Shown piece by piece: positions 12,116 to 24,093 of a stretch of 64,000 nt of DNA (the stretch's first letter is position 1; every line of letters starts with the position of its first letter). Made by a program: the position numbers and the translations under genes. The stretch lies in NCBI RefSeq assembly GCF_000204055.1, contig NW_006768828.1:320097-384096 (forward strand), written 5' to 3'. Source of the stretch: Melampsora larici-populina 98AG31 (lineage: Eukaryota > Basidiomycota > Pucciniomycetes > Pucciniales > Melampsoraceae). The notes beneath the pieces were generated by a model, which saw only the letters and a program-made list of their open reading frames with translations, was not told where the DNA came from and ran no database searches.

Positions 12116-13655
12116 CACACTGATAGAGAATACTATTACATTCTCAATTTGTCTATTCTCATCTTACTTATGTGGTCTTGTTTATCCTTTTACTTGTAAT
12201 AAATATGACCGCCACAAAGGTGATGCATGCCAATTCCTCACGTGTAAATTACAATCACCTCATCATTGTATTACAATGCCATCCGGAGAGGATACATGCA
12301 ATTCTGAATGTGGTCAATTTGAGGTTACTGAGATAGACAAAAATGCAGATTTATTGTGACTGAAAATGTGGGAGAAGGATTAGTGAGATGACTGTGTTGT
12401 GTAATAGCATACCATGGGGACACTCAAAATGGCCGCAGGGCATCTCAATGGGGCTAGGTCAGAACATATGGCAAGTGGTAAGCTTTTTTTTCCTTAAATT
12501 ACTTTCCTTTATTATAATTAGGAGGAAATAAATATGACTGATTGGTAGACTTTGAGAGACCTTGAAATCGTGGCCAAGTAACAATTTATTGATCCATTAT
12601 ATTGATGATCTCAAATATGGCCCCTTCTGATAAAGTTATGAAAAGACTGGGAAAGAAGGTAAGCAAAGTGTTCAGAACCTTAGGGGTTTTCTGTTTCCGA
12701 AGAGTTATAAACTTGTTTAGTCATCCATCAAGAAAAATGTTGGTGTGATCTGATTGTGCCTTGAGTCTTCAGATAAGGACCAGTGACAATCAATTTGAAG
12801 AGGATTAAGTTTTTGGTCTCACAATGCTATTGTCAGGTTGTGAGATTGATGCTTATGCATTCAACCAATTCCTTTCAAACTTCATTTGCAGTTTCTCTTG
12901 ACTGCTGATCTATACCATTTCTTTCAACTCTACTTTTTCATTTCATCATTGATCAATCCTCAACCATTATCTGATGAGCTCATTGACCACCAGATCCTTG
13001 GCCATAGTCCAACTACCAAACAAATCATTCAGGATTTTCGTGCTCTTGTCTGTGATCTTCTTCAACCGCTTTGGAAGAGTTTCTCAACTTTTCATCATGG
13101 GCTGAGGCTGAGTCTTGAAACAAAACCGGGTAGATTTGTAGAGATTTGCACAAGTACATGTGGAGATCATCACGCCGACGTTGGGCTCTTGGGTGTTGTC
13201 ATAAATCGAACAATGGCTTGCAGTTGGGTTTTGGTCCTTTCCATGTCTTCTTCAATACATGACGTCATCAAATGGACCGGTTCTCAGTCAAGTTTGGCGC
13301 AATTGACAGGTTCTCTTTGACTCATAGGTAACCCATCCATAATTTTTTCCAAAGATGGCTTCAAGAAAAATAAAATTGACACGATAAGCGCAAATTGTAT
13401 AGTCGATCAGATCAGTTCGGTAAATGTGGTGTAATCCAAATGGAAGCTATAAATCAACAGAAAGACTTGTTGACCGAAACAAAAGAAGGCTTGTTGGTCA
13501 CTGACCGTGAGTGGTGATGTAAACTTTTTCATCCCAATTCATGAGGTCATCCATATCAAGAACTCGAAGAAAAACTAAATGACCTAGTTTGAAGAGTGGA
13601 TGTCAGACTATGACTGGCAATGCTTACCTACCATCTCTTGATTCACGAAGACACC
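12116..13655. other. No supported gene
   Basis: Two frames exist (12078-12359 and 12886-13320). The first overlaps the copia relic; the second opens on TTG and has no recognisable features. The first encodes a cysteine-rich tail and is discussed as a finding. Confidence 0.5.
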
Positions 13656-13663
13656 TATATAAA
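13656..13663 (+). promoter_or_regulatory. TATA-box candidate
   Basis: TATATAAA occurs about 360 bp upstream of the ATG at 14019 and is followed by pyrimidine-rich sequence. It is a plausible core promoter for the I9-domain gene, but the distance implies a long 5' UTR or an upstream intron. Confidence 0.35.
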
Positions 13664-14018
13664 GGTATTCCAATTTGCGGTTTTTCGAATCCAAATCTTT
13701 CCTCATCCTTGCCTTACTTTTTATCAACTTAACCCGCATTTATCAGTTTACCAATCTCATCATCCAACTGTTTAACTTTTTACCCAAATCAAATTTCATT
13801 TTTGATCTCTGAAGTTGTCTGCAGTACTTTTTTTGTTACCTTTATTGATTTTCTTTCCTCACCTTACCTACCTCTTTTTTCAACGTGAACACGACGAGTT
13901 GACCTCGTTAGGTTGCATTCATTCAATTCTCAACTTATTTAAAACACGCCGAGTTGATCTCGACAGTTTTCACAAATATCAAGCGGACAAGTAAAGTCAA
14001 CAAAAAACTCAATTGAAC

Positions 14019-16013
14019 ATGATTGGTACGTTTTCACCTTGTCGCGATCTATAACAAAATACACGTTTGCTGACCCAAAGGTTATCTTCAAACTTTTTCT
14101 CACCTGTCACGTTCGCATCTTGTGCTACCTTCTTCGACTGCCACTGGTTTTTGGACCCGATCACAACAGCCGGAAACAGCTTGATGCGTCTCCCGCAAGA
14201 ACCACTTGTGGTCAACAATCCCTTGATGGGATTCACTACATTTTCCGCCAAGTTTTTCGAATTTAGAACTTGGCTAGGAGTGACTACGGAACCTGTGCAG
14301 CTCAGCACCTCGATCGACTCAAGCCTGGATAGCTCGACAAATTTAAGATTCATCAAACGAGAAGATGAAACCGCGGAGCGGCCAAGCAGTGATCAGCAAA
14401 AGCCGGAGAACCAGAAGAAGAAGGAAAAGACGAAAGTTGAAAAGGATATCAAGGGCAAGAAGAAAATGGGTCAGTCCACCAATCATCCCAACGACAAATC
14501 ACTACATGGGCCCAAACGGACAATAGATGATAACATGGCATTTGACGGGTCACGACGCAAGAACAGGACGTCTGCTCAAGCGACTCATATGATACACGCT
14601 CCCAATCAAGCTGATCATACACACTCGATCTCAACTCACGACTCACAAACCAAGCTGAATTTAGGAAATCTCACTAGACTTGATTTGAAGAAGAGTAAAG
14701 ACGGACGCCGGAAGAAGCCATTTGGTTACGACCTGACCAATTCCAAGAACAGGAATCAAACCATGAATGGATCAAATCACAAGTCTTCCCGTCCTACGAG
14801 CCAGCCGGCGCACATGACCCAGGCGTTGAGTGAAGACGGAAATGCCAACCGGACAACTTCCCAAAACACCCACAAACCTGCGTCAAAGAACTCTGAACTC
14901 AAGACCAAGAAGAAGAAAACCGGACAAGGGGTAACGAAGAACCAGAACTCCACATCATCCGACCCCGGAATCCACTCTTCAAGAAATTCCAAACACACGG
15001 TGGAAACTTCGAACAAAGGCGCAAGTTCACGCAACATGACGACCAACAGGACCGGCAAGGACAAAGGGTCAAAGAAAAAGATGACCATGAAGAAAGGTAA
15101 AGCTCACAACTTGACTGCTCCATCTAACTCTTCATCTAGAATTGTTCCAGGTCCCAGCCCGCCGGTTAGGAACGAAACACAGGTCCCAACCCCTGTTTCT
15201 CAAGCACCTATGGAGACTCCTTCGCCGTCGCCAACGACTTCCGAGGCCACTCCAACAGCAACTCCCGAATCCGCTTCCAGAGCCGCTCCAGACGGATCCG
15301 CTTCAGGAGCCACTCCCGGAATCACTCCGGATGCCAATACCGGAGCCACTCCAGATCAAAGTCCGCAAGATGGACCAGCAAGAAACGACGGGACGCCGAT
15401 GACCAGCAAGAACGATACGATCGATCAAGACACCCAAGCCGAGAAACCGAAAACTAGCGAGGCTTCGCCGGATCCGATGACAAGCTGGATCATCACGTTC
15501 AAAATGAATGCAACGGAGGGTTCGTACTTTCTTATCTTATCAAGCCAATTTGCCCATTCTACATGATCTCTGACATCGCTCCCCATCCATTGGGAAATTC
15601 AACTCAACAGAAGGAGTGAATCAATACGAACAAAAGCTAAACGATACAGGTAAAGCCATCAACATTGGTCCTTTTGGTACTTTTTTGTCTTGCTGAATGA
15701 TATATTTGTTAATTTTATAAGGAGCGATCATCAAGTACAACTACTCGCCAGTTCTGAAAGGACTTGCTGCCTCGGTACCTGATCGTAGCTTCACGGCACT
15801 CTCGAAAGACCCGAACATTGATTCATTTGGTAAGTCATTTGTCCTGCACCTTTTGTTTTACATCATAAAAGATTAGGTCTCTTATCTCTCAGACTGATTC
15901 ATCTTTTGGATCTGCTCTCGAAACCAGACCCAGATACGGTCATGAGCGCGCAACCGAACTTGGACGGGGGCCCAGTAATGGGTGATGCCGACGTGGTGTC
16001 TGAAGACGGTTAA
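14019..16013 (+). CDS. Low-complexity protein with C-terminal peptidase inhibitor I9-like domain
   Basis: Exons 14019-14025, 14170-15519, 15611-15649, 15722-15829 and 15928-16013 join in frame to 529 aa. The tiny first exon (M-I-G/) is the least certain part; the long exon opens without an ATG, so an upstream start is required. Residues 1 to about 450 are hydrophilic: a Lys/Ser/Asn/Thr-rich segment, then a Pro/Ala/Thr/Ser-rich segment with repeated 'ATP' (15240-15370). The last 80 residues are different: 'SWIITFKMNATEEG', then 'YEQKLNDTGAIIKYNYSPVL', then 'KGLAASVPDRSFTALSKDP' and 'IDSFDPDTVMS'. This matches the layout of inhibitor I9 / subtilisin propeptide domains (beta strand, helix, GxIxxxY strand, KGxAxxxP, helix, xVxxxExDxxV). 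No catalytic subtilase domain follows. In known proteins I9 modules inhibit or chaperone subtilisin-like proteases. No clear signal peptide is seen with this start. Confidence 0.75.
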
Positions 16014-17457
16014 GGAAGCTGAAGAGGATAGGGTGACGGAAAGATTCCAGGAAAGAAGAAGCCTTCTGAACTCACCTTGGTTTTCTATCTGTGTTGTTTT
16101 TGGGAATCTTTGGGAAAACGTATTGTCTTGGTAAAATTGGTATCATTTGGATTGGTTCTTATTATTGAAATATAAGTCAAAGATCATATTTAATGATCTC
16201 TGGATTGGCAAAAGACTTGGTATACTCTTGGTGTTAGAGTTGAGAAGAGAGAAAGAAATACTCAGGCACCAACTAATCCTCAGTGAACTGATAAGGGGCG
16301 CATGTGGAGTGGTGGTCATTTTGAATGTGATATGTTGATGATCATATCCACTCTCTACTCACTGTGTCTCGTGGGTGAGCGCATCTAAATCTTTCTCTAT
16401 CTTATTGCATTAGTTGTATGTACTGAGCATCAGTGAGGTGTATTCTCAGTACCGGTTGTCCCATTCACACCCGAATTCAATGTTTAGTCAGAAGCAGGGA
16501 GGGCTTTGTCAAGCTAATGATGAAATCAAATTCAAAGGAGAGACCCCATGTCATAACCTCACAAAACGCTTTTCTATTTGTAAATCTTAAATCTCTTTAT
16601 CAGGTGGAATTTGCAGTAATCACATGAGCGGAGTGGATCACTTGAGGCAAAAAAAGTGTAAACTCGATCAACTACGTAAGTTCTCAATCATCTTTCCCAA
16701 AAAGTGCTGCTGTCCCAAACGACTTTGTTTATTTTCAAGTCGATATCAAACGCATTATAGATAAATAGAAACATGCAAAAGCAAATAATTAAGTTCAAAA
16801 TCACAGTTTCATGATTGAAGGCCTTTATAGAATCCCCCAAAATATTGGAAAACCAACTTGCTATATGTTCACACATACATATACTGATTTGATGAAAAAA
16901 TTCAAAGACCAAAAAGACAAGCTTTAAACCTACACACAGCTGTCCTCCAAACCAAATCAACAAACTTGTATGTATATAGCCCCAGAAGACGAACAACAGA
17001 ATCACAATCATTTTTTGAATAGATCAAATAAAGATATCAATCAACTTTTGGTTTTCCATATCTTACATTCTATATGTATCGAATTTCAAATCTAAATCTA
17101 TCCCAAAGAACAAACCTGCTTTAATTAAAAGAAACAAAAAACAAAAACTATGTAGATGTATATACGAGCAAATGAGGTATAGAAGGAGTTCATGATATAA
17201 GGGGACTGGGTTTTAGGAGTTCAACTCTTTTTTGGTACAATCTCATTCAAAGGGGTTTTAAGATTGTTCAAAAAGTGTCTTACAGTAAGAAAAGCATTGG
17301 AGTTTTGATGAATATGTAAATGAATTTTGTTAGAGTATGATAAGCTTTGTTTGAGTGGGGATTGAAAATAAATAACATATATGTGTCTGGTTTGATTGGT
17401 TTATAAGACCAGAGTTAAGTTTTGAGTCAAGTTGTGATGAAATGAAGAAATCTTCAA
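16014..17457. other. Intergenic, convergent 3' flanks
   Basis: AT-rich sequence between the 3' ends of the I9-domain gene (+) and the PPR gene (-). The frames present are short and of random composition; nothing is called. Confidence 0.6.
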
Positions 17458-20400
17458 CTATTGATCAATCTTCCGACGACTTGTTTCGATTAGTTTTCTT
17501 ACTCTATTCATTAATGCATTGGGATATGCTCTGTTTTCCATTCTCTTCATTAATCCTTCAGCTCTTTCGATTTCACCATTTTCAATTTCTGATCTGATCA
17601 TTGTTTCCCAAGATGATGGTTCTCTATAAACTGGATCATGTACTTGGCCAATTGATTTTTGTAAGCTAGTTTGATGATTGTTATGATACCCTTGTTGAAT
17701 CTTTTCAATTCCATGAGGGGTTGGGTGATTAAATGCAGCTGCTTGACCAGGTGCGGGATCTATTAAAGATTCAAACAAATCACGTGCTGCTTGAATATCA
17801 CCAGATGAAGCATGTGCCTTGATTAACGTATTCATCACATATGCCGTCATATGCACACCTCCTGATTGCATCCTTTCCACATAAGTTGATATCAAGTCCG
17901 TTCTTTTCAATCCCAACAAGACATTGAATAATGCTTCGTAACACACTGCATCTGGGAGGACTTGAGCTTCACCTGATCGCGCAGATCGCATTCGAATTGT
18001 ACTGCGATGTGAGCTAATCGAATCGAAAAGCTGAAGTGTGCCTTCCAAATCTTTTTCGATAGACCCCTTCACATTGATTAATGTAGACCAATGAGATCCA
18101 TTGATCCGGACATTCCGATCAGCGCAAGCCCGTTCAAAGACGTCTCGCATCGAAACTGGATCGTATGGCTCGATAAATCCGTATGCTTGCATTAGTAAGT
18201 TATATGCTAAGGGAAGAAACACGCGATTGGTGTCAATGTCACTCTTTGAACAAAATAGATTTAGATCACTTACTATGATCAGAAGGCGACAAGTTTTGTC
18301 TTAACATTTCATCAAAGTAATACAAAACTTTCTCCCGATTAGGATGTTTGATACCTTGGGTATATAATTGGATCATCGTATTGAAAGGTGGAATCCGAGG
18401 CTTGTAGTACTTTGATCGTAACATCTCACGAAAGAGCTTTTCAGCCGACTTTTCGTCACCGGTTTTACAGCATGCATTGATGATGGCACCAAACGTTACT
18501 GAATTTCGAGGGAGGTTGTTCTGTTTCATATAATCAAATACTTGTAAAGCTTCAGGAGCCCTTCTGGCCTTTGAAAGCTTCGAGATGATGGTATTGCATA
18601 AAAATGTATTAGGTATCACTCGGTGCTGGATTGCCTCCTCAAAGTACTGCAACAATCGAGGTAAAATCAATATGGATCATCTGCCTGAATTAAGTAACAA
18701 AGGTAAACTTACCGCCAACGCCACACTCGCATCGTCAGTAGTCTCACGTGCGTGCTGGATCATGGCTGCATACGCATCTGCAGAGGGTGCTTCACCGTTT
18801 TCTAGAAGCCGAAGTTTATGGATAGCCAACTCATCGAGGGCGCCACAATACGACAATCCAATGATCATCCGATCTTCAACTCTGATCCAACTAGCGGAAC
18901 GCGATATTTGATCACTCTGAGTAACCCCTTCGACTGATGCGAGTCCTACGTGAGCATATACATACATCTCCCTCATTCGGTCAAGCTGTCCCAGACGCCC
19001 AAAGGTCTCAATCAGTGCCGATGAAGCATCTGGTGTGAGGTAAATTCCTCTTGAGGCCGATTCATGCACACTTCGGTACATATTCTCAAGCTCAGCTAAA
19101 TCTTTATTGCAAAACATACTCAATGCAACTTGACTGAGGTGTTCATTGAAGGAGCGGAACGATGAATGCGGCACCGGTACCACAGATTTGGATACACTTC
19201 GAGACATTGAGCGCGATGCATCATGGGGAACTTGGAGAGGGAGCCGAGATGGCGGCGTTGTAGAGCGAGTTGACTCGGATTCATTGGCGAGGTGAGGTGA
19301 GAACAGGGGCGATGGGAGGCTGGAAGGTACAGAGCTTGCGCCAATGAGTGTTAGTGAAGGAGATGTGACAGAGGCAGAGTCGGTAGCATTCGAGAGATTA
19401 TTAGGGGAGCTATGATCTTCGTGACCAAGGACGCTAAATCGATTGGTAACATACTTGCCACCCTCTTGTATATAGTGGTTCAGTCGCAGGTCACTCGCGC
19501 TGTACGAGCCTCCACCTGCGGCCCTGAGTTCGGCGAAGAGTCCATTCAGCTTTCCGTCGACAGGCAGTGGGATATTATATGTATCAATGACCCGGATGAG
19601 GAACTGCGAATCGATGGCAGGGTCTCGCTCAGCAAAGTTCACTCTGCCAGTGGCGAGGGCATTTTCAAGACTGATGAGTAAACTTTCCAAGATGGATTGA
19701 GTCGAAAACCGAGAGTCGTCTTCTGCAAATGAGAGTGATTTCCCTTCTTTGACTTGTACTTCGAAAATCGCACCAGCTGTCAACATTACAAACCAATCAT
19801 TGGTCGATCGGAGAAGTTGATCAGCTTGCGAAGATAGATTGTAGAACCGGACCAACTGTTTCGCCAAGATCAACGACATATTGTTGATGATGACAGGTGT
19901 TGTGATCTTCAAAGAAAATTCGAGCTGGGTATCATGATTGAGGCCACTAGCAGATATCGCTGTTGAAGAAATGAGGTTTTGATAGCAGGTGAGAAGGCCA
20001 GCGAGAGAGGATCTTTCGTGCTGTACATCAACGTCTTCAGAATCAATTGGGCGATGATCAGGAATTGTGGAATAATGCGATAACAGCTTGATGAGCATAT
20101 CTTGACATAGATCAGTCAGCTCTTTGAACTGGCCAGTGGCTCCGGTGGCGATGCGGATATGTTGACATGTCTGGATAGCTCTATTTAACAAATTCTCCAT
20201 CATCCCATAGGTCTGAAGGTTCAAGAGGTAAGCTGAAGACTCCGAGTTAGTTTCGAGAAGGTACGATCTCCTCTTGATGAAATCACAGATTAAATTGGTG
20301 GCCTTCTCAAGCGAGTCTTTAGTAATACCGAGCGTGATGGAGGAATTTGTACTCTGATGATCTTTCTGTAGCGCGGTAGAGCTTTGTAAAGCGCGTACGA

Positions 20401-22757
20401 GGAGGCAGTTCAAAACCTGGCGCATACGGTACATCAAACTGATGCCAGCGTTCGGGTTTGATTGAGGTCTCATTGTCTCAATGCTGACTTTGACAGCGTC
20501 GTTGGCCACATCGAGACCACCGCTTACGCGTTCCGGTTGACAAGATAAGCGTACGATTTTATCGAGGAAACTGTTTCGCTTTCCAGGTTGGTCCAAGTCG
20601 TACAATGCGTGTTCCTCATTGAATATCCTTTTCAACCATTTCGAGGCTGAACGGAAGTCAGATAGTCGAATGAATCCTGAAATGATTTCTAGTATATGAT
20701 CAGAGTTGATTTTACCCAGAGGTGTAGCACTAGTGGGATCACTATTGAGACATTCTTCCAGCAAAGTGACAGCTGAGACTGAGTCGCCATTGGCTAGATA
20801 GGCCCTCATCAGTGATAGAAGGACCATTGCGTCACTTACTTCATCCACCGGTTGGGACTGCCCTCGAAGATGAGTAAAACCAATCGTGCCATCCAGTTCG
20901 GGGGAAAGGCCGGCAAGATCAGGACATCTCAGATGATGTACGTGCAGTATGGGTGAAGTTATAGGAGTCGCACCCGATCTGACATTTCTGTAATCATCGA
21001 ACATGACTTTCGCATTAGGCAGCTTTTGAGAATAACCAAGTACATCAATCATGCCGGCATAGGTTCGAGCAGAGCAGTTGCCTTGACTTTCCAAATTGCC
21101 AAAGGCGTCGACAGCCAAATTTAGCCTCATGATTTGCTGTCCACGAACGTTTTGCGGATCAAGAGCGCTTTGGTTGCTGCAAGATTTGATTAGAGAGTCT
21201 AGGGCTGCGGGCTGTAGCAGGCGAAGGTTTTCTTTGCTCAGTGTGTTGTACAATTGCACGGCATGATCAAAGTTGGGCTCAGATGTCAAGGTGTTGAGCA
21301 CTTTCAAATCTTCAGCTGATGAAGGTGGGGCCAAAGAAAGATTCGGGAGACTTTGGTTGAGGCGTTGATTAATCATGGCATCGTCAAGCTTGCTCTTCCG
21401 TAGTTCTATCTCATTTGAATTGTTTATATCACGTTGACATAAAGCAGTGATCAGAATGCTGTAAGTGTCGGGAGACGGTTTATATTTCGAATTACGGAGG
21501 AGGTGTTGATAGTTATGAAGGAGCCCATGGATAGACTCAAAGTTGGGTCTAGTCATGACAAAGCCCCACATCATGTGGTCGACGACCTTGGTGGATGGCG
21601 AAGGCGTTGAGTTGACATAGGTATTTAGAAGTTTACGCATGCGATAGAACGACGTGTATTGGTTGTCCGTAGCACTGAGGATGTGAAGGGACTGCTCCAG
21701 CCATTGTTGGTCCGTAGGCGTCGACTGATTCACAGGCTGAAGAGCTGAAGCATGATGACCAAGTGGTAAGCTCCTAGGCACGAGGTTTTCCAGTGGCTGT
21801 GACGCAGTCTGGCTAGGTGGAAGATTACTAGGCGTCGAATGGTGTAGATCAGAAGCGCCCGTCGCTATCGAGTAGGACCTTGCGTTCGAGGAGATTGAGT
21901 GAATAGCACGAAGTTCAGATCCATGATATGCATCGCCGACAGAGACGCGGCGTAATCTGGGGGACCCCACAGCAAGGTTTAACGAGTTTCCAGAGACAGA
22001 ATGCCTTCGCCGAGGTGATGAGCGAGAGTAAGATGATCGCACAAGCTGTCGGTCACGATCCGCTTGAGGAACCTGATAGTGAAACTGACCGGAAGGAGGT
22101 ATAGTGACACTATGCTCGGGTTGTTCCTCGGACAGTTGGGCGGTAGGAAGCGGGGATGTGCGTTGAGATTGTTCTGTAAATGCAGATTTGTAGCGGACTT
22201 GGAGACTGGTGCTGAGTGTCGTCACGCTGGGCACCTTCTGCTGTGCATTTTGCCAACGTGACGAGATTGTACCATTGCGTTTATTGTAAAGTGCCTGATT
22301 ATGTAAAAGATGCGCCGGCAATTCCTCCACTTCGTCATCGTCATTTTGCTTTGAATTCTGATTGTCTGACGTGGCAGAATTGGCATGCGTGATGAGTCGA
22401 CCTTGAGTCTGGCAATAAGAAAAATAAGCGGACCAATGAGTTCGACAATCATCGAGCATGTAGCGCTTCAAGGGTCCATTCAAAGAGCCAAATTGACATT
22501 ACCTGTTGAGTCCAGCCAGCTCGACTACCAGCACTCCATTTGGCACCACCGGCACCACCCGCCGTGCTTGGGCCTGTAGCAGCCCCTAAACCACCGGTCG
22601 CAGAACCACCCGCGGAAGATGCATTAGGCGCAACAGTGCTACCTAAGTTGATGTTGTTGAAAGTATTACGAAGGTTCTGAAACTGTAAGTGACCCCGATT
22701 GGCAAGATGAGAAAGCTTGAAGGGCGAGATATGTATCGCGAGCTTTGGAAATAGCAT
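17458..22757 (-). CDS. Large pentatricopeptide repeat (PPR) protein, probably mitochondrial
   Basis: Four exons (22757-22503, 22408-18713, 18646-18274, 18206-17458) splice in frame with GTAATG/GTAAGT donors to about 1690 aa. The N-terminus 'MLFPKLAIHISPFKLSHLAN' is basic and amphipathic with few acidic residues, as in mitochondrial presequences. A Gly/Ala-rich linker and a Ser/Pro-rich disordered region (to about residue 300) follow. Helical repeats then extend to the C-terminus. Clear PPR units include 'NTFLCNTIISKLSKARRAPE', 'VTFGAIINACCKTGDEKSAE', 'TYNLLMQAYG' (created by the last splice junction) and 'TAYVMNTLIKAHASSGDIQA'. PPR proteins bind organellar RNA in processing or translation; among fungal proteins the size and layout recall Pet309/Cya5-type COX1 translation factors, but orthology is not shown here. 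The start at 22757 was chosen as the first ATG in frame with the presequence. Confidence 0.85.
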
Positions 22758-24093
22758 CTTGTTTACTTCGATTTGAGATGGGGTCGCCGTCAGAAGTGGA
22801 AAAAGATGAGTCAGCAGCAGTCCATAGCGAGACCTTCCGTAATCCGTGACGCTTTGCTGTACTCAACTATTGTAAACAGAGTTCTGGTCTCACCCGTGAG
22901 GGGAACCAAGCTAAATTGTGCTACCAGTACTGTTGGAGATGACTTGAAGATTGTTGAGATCGAAGACAGTGAATGTGATGGATGAAGGTATAGTATTTTG
23001 ATGTTCACTCTTGATTGTGAAAAGTCGATATCATTTCTTATCTCTTCTTGAGGATATGTTTGAAGTTGATGGGAATTGCTGAAATTTAGTTTGGAGACTC
23101 AGCAAAAAAACTTCCCAAAAGTCCCAACACCGCCATTATGTCCTGTACACATACGGCAATTGCTGCGGGCCGGGCAAAAACTATCACTTACAGCTACATG
23201 CTTGCGAGGTTAGGTTTGTAATTGAAACAATTTGAAACTCCAATGAGCATCTCTTCGTCTCCTCCAGCTCAGCAGACTTCGGTACATCTTGGTGATGAAG
23301 ATACGCCAGCAGATTGACCAAAAGCATGCTTAAGACAAATTCCATGTGGATTCCACTTGAAGAAGAAAGAACTTTGTGATCCCCTTTAAGAAGCCGCGGT
23401 GGACTCTCAAAGACAACTCGCTGTTCATATTTCTCAAGCTCTTCAATTCAAGGGAGAGCCACCCGCTTTGCAGAATAGGATAAGTTTCTCAAATTCTGTT
23501 TCAATTCCATTCCCATACATCAGTGAACTCTCAAGCATCAACCGTGATTGAAGTACATATATCTGCATATTCAGTCCCTCAATGCTATCACACGCCATTT
23601 CACAACTTTATCAAAAACCTCAAATGAAAGATTATCTTGAAGAGATGATGAAAGTTCCTTTTAGGCGCTCAACTCTCAAAATTGATGTGATATCTTGAGA
23701 TGAAATGAGGTGGAGAACCTCTGATAACATCTACGTATGACAAATGCATTTGATGCATAGGAAAGCCTGCAAGAGAACTCCTGGGTGCAACAAAAAGCAT
23801 GTGGTATAATGGTATTGCACGAGACGAGTGATGTGTGATTGAGAGCTATAAGGCAATCCAATGAATCAAAGGGAGTATACAAGAAATGCTGTTTACAAGG
23901 CCTACACTTTTGGTACTGGAAGGAATTCCAAGTATGTAAAAGGTTTCGATGATGTAATGAATAGAGTAGAACCACACTGCCCGCGATTTAGAGTGTTACA
24001 GCGAGTTGCTTGATCCGATCCTCTTCATGTGACAAAGGCGATCTTCGACGATTCCCCGACCAGTGTGACAGATAGGAGTTTCATCCAATTTCA
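22758..24093. other. Intergenic, upstream of the PPR gene
   Basis: No supported gene. A plus-strand frame from an ATG at 23243 reads protein-like for short stretches but carries TGA and TAA stops with no plausible introns. The minus-strand frame at 23676-23975 has random composition. Confidence 0.5.

Noticed and set aside
12886..13320. 144-codon plus-strand ORF
   Set aside because: It starts on TTG, there is no supporting motif, and composition is not distinctive.
16688..17011. 107-codon hydrophobic minus-strand ORF
   Set aside because: Its hydrophobicity comes from AT-rich sequence; it lies in the 3' flank of the PPR gene and no family is recognised.
23243..23470. Plus-strand frame from ATG at 23243 with protein-like patches
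   Set aside because: TGA and TAA stops interrupt it within 50 codons and no intron with proper borders removes them.
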